DNA of 64,000 bases from B10-G9 sp964627755 (GTDB taxonomy: Bacteria > Chloroflexota > Anaerolineae > Anaerolineales > UBA11858): assembly GCA_964627755.1 (NCBI GenBank), contig CAZVIH010000022.1, forward strand, positions 1 through 64,000. The letters run 5' to 3'. Numbering within the stretch: the first letter of the stretch is position 1; each line of letters starts with the position of its first letter. The notes beneath the pieces are model-generated. The model did no database searches. It was not told where the DNA came from and worked only from the letters and a program-made list of their open reading frames with translations. Positions 61,662 to 64,000 of this stretch are shown one piece after another. A program made the translations under genes and the position numbers.

Positions 61662-62032
61662 TTTCTAAAAAACTGAAAATCTGCAATCACGGATATTGTG
61701 GTTGTTTTGATTTTGGTTGTCCACTTCATCCTGTTCAAGCCGCCGAAAACCATTCACGCCAGATGAATATTCAGCTCAGCGCCAGCGCCATTTAGTCTGC
61801 GAGTTACAAGAAACAGGCAATTTTCCAAGTCCTGCCTATCCTGTTTTCCAATTTTTACATCCGCTACCAGACGATCAGACAACCCCATTCTTGCGGATGG
61901 TTTTTTTTAACTTTTAAACAAAATCATCTATTTTGCGGATGACAGAAAAGTAGTTATTGTTTATGCTCTTTACATTGCTGCGCAGGATTCCAATATTAAA
62001 AATCAACATACCTCCAGAAAGGAACCGGAAGG
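61662..62032. other. Intergenic region, no supported gene
   Basis: 371 bases between deoR and the surface lipoprotein operon. A weak terminator-like AACCCCAT/ATGGTT with an eight-T tract is at 61881-61908. A 66-residue open frame (61717-61917) has no ribosome site or recognisable content and is not called. Confidence 0.6.
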
Positions 62033-62735
62033 ATGTAAAAAAAATCATCTTTTTTGTTTATGGTCCACCTTGACAACATTGATAGTTTTAGCAGGGTGTA
62101 TTAAAGCTGATCCCGCATCGGAACCTCTGGAAATCCCTTTAACTGCGGAACGGGAGGGAGATGATTCTCCGGTTATTGATGGGGTTCTGCAGCCGGGAGA
62201 ATGGGATCAGGCTGATCTTTTTTATTTTGAGGACGGGAGTGAGTTATACATAGATCAAGATGGTGAGTATCTCTATCTGGCGATCCGCTCCATTCCTGAT
62301 GAAATGATCGCTGGTAATGTCTTTCTGAAAAGCGGAGACCAAATATCCATCCTCCATACATCAGCAGCCCTGGGTACTGCAATCTATCAGCGTGAGGCAG
62401 ATTCATGGCGTAAAATCCAGGATTTTATGTGGTGCTGCCGTTCGAGGATTGAGAGTGAAACAGCCAGGCAGGAAAGAGAGGTCTTTTTAAACCAAGGTGG
62501 TTGGCTAGGAATTAACTCCTTCCTGGGAAATGAGAATGAGCTGGAATATCAGATCCACCTCTCCGGGTCAGCTCAGAATCTCGCGGTAAACTTTATCAGC
62601 GCTGATAACCCGGACAGAAAACAGGTCTGGCCGGTTGGTCTGGTTGATGGACCTGCCCAGCCTCCCGAGGGAGGATTTCCGGAAATAATGGATTTTTCTC
62701 CCAAGGATTGGCAAGATCTGGAGCAGCTGCCATGA
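62033..62735 (+). pseudogene. CBM9/DOMON-like lipoprotein, frameshifted at codon 2
   Basis: The ATG at 62033, with AAAGGAAC upstream, meets TAA at once because of an extra T at 62036. Without that T the frame joins MKKNHLFCLWSTLTTL to LIVLAGC and then the open frame 62070-62735: a standard lipoprotein signal. As written only a TTG at 62070 could start it, lacking the basic N-terminus. The mature protein (about 200 residues) has a CBM9/DOMON-like segment DGVLQPGEWDQADLFYF, then DGEYLYLAIRSIP. It ends in the ATGA overlap with the next gene. The lesion may be real or a base-call error. Confidence 0.65.
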
Positions 62736-63637
62736 AATGGATGAGCACCTTGCAGTATCTTGTTTTATATCCTTTTCTTTTCAGTATGCTTTTAGGGGGA
62801 TGCCGTGGAAATGCGGTCCAACCGGTAGATGTTCCTTCATCGATCAACTCCTCAACAACTGAATCGGGATATCCTTTAGAAGCTGGCAGCAGGGAAACCA
62901 GGGAGCAGGATGGCATGACGCAGCTCTATGTACCCCCCGCTACCTTTTTGATGGGGGCTGAAGAATCTGATCCAGAGGCCGGGGAAGGGGAAAAACCTGC
63001 CCATCCAGTAACCCTGGATGGTTACTGGATCGATGAAACGGAAGTTAGCAACATGCAGTATGTCCTCTGCGTAGAGGCTGGGAAGTGCGCTCCTTCAAAA
63101 TTTGTTGATAATCAGCTTTATAACGGAGAGAACTACCCGGTAGTTGGAATCGATTGGCTGGATGCCCAGGATTACTGTACCTGGGCAGGGGGAAGATTGC
63201 CTACCGAGGCTGAATGGGAGTACGCTGCCAAGGGTAATGAAGGTTTTATCTATCCCTGGGGAAATGAGTATGATGGAAATTTCCTGAATGCCTGTGATCT
63301 GAACTGCAGCGAATCCTGGGCAGATCTGGAAGTTGATGACGGATTTTCAATGAGCGCGCCTGTTGGCAGTTTCCCGGATGGGGCCAGCTGGGTTGGCGCA
63401 TTGGATATGGCTGGAAATGTCTGGGAGTGGATCCAGGATTGGTGCGGGGAATATGATCACGGATCCCTGGAAAACCCCCCTGGACCCGATGATGGGCGAT
63501 GTAAGATCATCCGGGGTGGGGCCTGGGCCAGTCCGCCTGCCGGTTTACGGACCACCTATCGCATCATCAATACTAGCGAGATCAGTCCTGATATTCGACA
63601 CCCCAATATCGGCTTTCGGTGTGTAATACCCAAATAA
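62732..63637 (+). CDS. Lipoprotein with formylglycine-generating-enzyme (FGE/SUMF1) domain
   Basis: 301 residues from the ATG at 62732 within ATGA. Lipobox LLGGC (Cys about 25). FGE-sulfatase domain (about 65-300): PATFLMGAEESDPEAGEGE, VTLDGYWIDETEVSNMQY, AGGRLPTEAEWEYAAKG, DMAGNVWEWIQDWC, IIRGGAWASP, NIGFRCV. The two active-site copper cysteines of true FGE are not evident, so it may be a structural or sugar-binding relative (as in many bacterial surface proteins). Between the CBM9-like and Kelch lipoprotein genes. Confidence 0.88.
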   Translation: MKWMSTLQYLVLYPFLFSMLLGGCRGNAVQPVDVPSSINSSTTESGYPLEAGSRETREQDGMTQLYVPPATFLMGAEESDPEAGEGEKPAHPVTLDGYWIDETEVSNMQYVLCVEAGKCAPSKFVDNQLYNGENYPVVGIDWLDAQDYCTWAGGRLPTEAEWEYAAKGNEGFIYPWGNEYDGNFLNACDLNCSESWADLEVDDGFSMSAPVGSFPDGASWVGALDMAGNVWEWIQDWCGEYDHGSLENPPGPDDGRCKIIRGGAWASPPAGLRTTYRIINTSEISPDIRHPNIGFRCVIPK

Positions 63638-63650
63638 TCAGAGGAAAATA

Positions 63651-64000
63651 ATGAATAATGTAGTCAGAAATGTTCTATTAGGGGTTTTTATTCTGATCCC
63701 CCTGTTATTGATCCTGGGGGGATGTCAGCTCAGCCCGTCCATACCATCTGCCAGGCATGGTGCAAAGATGGTCTATGATCCTGTGGGAAAACAAGTCATT
63801 TTGTTTGGAGGTAGAGGAAAAGGTCAAATAGTGGGGGATTTATTAAGTGATCTCTGGGCTTATGATCTGGAGAAAGAAAATTGGCGGGAAATCAAGACCA
63901 CCTCAGCACCACCTTCAAGATTAAGTCCAGGTTTTGTTTATGATCCCTCCCATCATCAAGTTGTTTTGTTTGGGGGGTACAGCAACAGGGGTCGCCTGGA
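63651..64000 (+). CDS. Kelch-repeat lipoprotein (cut by window edge)
   Basis: The ATG at 63651 follows CAGAGGA. The signal ends with lipobox LILGGC (Cys about 24). Two Kelch repeats are visible: RHGAKMVYDPVGKQVILFGG and SRLSPGFVYDPSHHQVVLFG. Kelch blades build a beta-propeller that binds proteins or sugars. The rest lies outside the window. Third lipoprotein of the cluster. Confidence 0.85.
   Translation, partial: MNNVVRNVLLGVFILIPLLLILGGCQLSPSIPSARHGAKMVYDPVGKQVILFGGRGKGQIVGDLLSDLWAYDLEKENWREIKTTSAPPSRLSPGFVYDPSHHQVVLFGGYSNRGRL

Noticed and set aside
61717..61917. 66-residue open frame after deoR
   Set aside because: No ribosome site, Ser/Thr/Pro-rich noise, and the 3' part covers a terminator-like tract.

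Overview
The window looks like a bacterial chromosome (or metagenome contig) from the Chloroflexota, most likely Anaerolineae. That placement is inferred from gene style: lipoproteins with long Thr/Pro stretches after the lipobox, an NBR1-type Ig lipoprotein, SH3 and FHA paralogues, and FeoABC beside a DtxR regulator. No rRNA or other phylogenetic marker is present. The window begins inside a DegV gene and ends inside a Kelch lipoprotein gene.

There are two parts of clearly different base composition. Positions 1 to about 16,940 are strongly GC-rich with G/C third codon positions. From about 17,100 onward the sequence is markedly A/T-richer. The switch falls on an initiator tRNA gene (17000-17071), so it is either an island boundary at a tRNA or a contig chimera joined there.

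GC-rich part. A truncated degV is followed by a strong promoter flanked by two LexA-type GAAC-N4-GTTC boxes. Next comes an incomplete HK97-type phage cassette (1018-9048): portal, protease/capsid fusion, head-tail connector, a probable tail-completion protein, a baseplate-hub-like protein, a small membrane protein, a fibre-like jelly-roll protein and one unknown. No terminase, tail tube, tape measure, lysin or integrase is visible. The gaps between these phage genes hold REP-like palindromes in inverted pairs whose stems covary. After the phage cassette come a lipoprotein, a REC-histidine kinase, an SGNH hydrolase, an MNIO/DUF692-like protein, a methyltransferase, an SH3-repeat protein and two FHA paralogues.

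Low-GC part, 17-32 kb: a broken small membrane-protein gene, metF/metV-type methylene-THF reductase genes, two Hsp20 genes, a TetR-controlled ABC-2 export operon, a GH2 beta-galactosidase, a membrane protein coupled to an atypical small GTPase, an SDR, an AI-2E-family permease and an NBR1-Ig lipoprotein with its winged-helix gene.

32-45 kb: a metal locus (DtxR/MntR regulator, a NicO transporter fused to a beta-propeller, FeoA-FeoA, FeoB, FeoC-like), then a decayed desaturase joined to an IS200-like remnant, and a MarR-heterodimeric ABC exporter operon. 45-48 kb: a PAS-GGDEF cyclase and a MATE exporter.

48.5-61.7 kb: a carbohydrate-use locus with divergent arms. One arm encodes GHMP kinase, a TPI paralogue and YjbQ. 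The other encodes a class I aldolase, FGGY kinase, arabinose/fucose-isomerase-like enzyme, six-hairpin glycosidase-like protein, a complete ABC importer of the iron/polyamine/sugar-phosphate type and a DeoR regulator. The parts fit isomerisation, phosphorylation and aldol cleavage of an unknown sugar. The window closes with three surface lipoproteins (CBM9/DOMON-like, FGE-domain, Kelch).

The low-GC part has at least four single-site lesions in otherwise good genes (17381, about 27535, 39619, 62036). This points to recent gene decay or consensus errors, and only reads can tell which.
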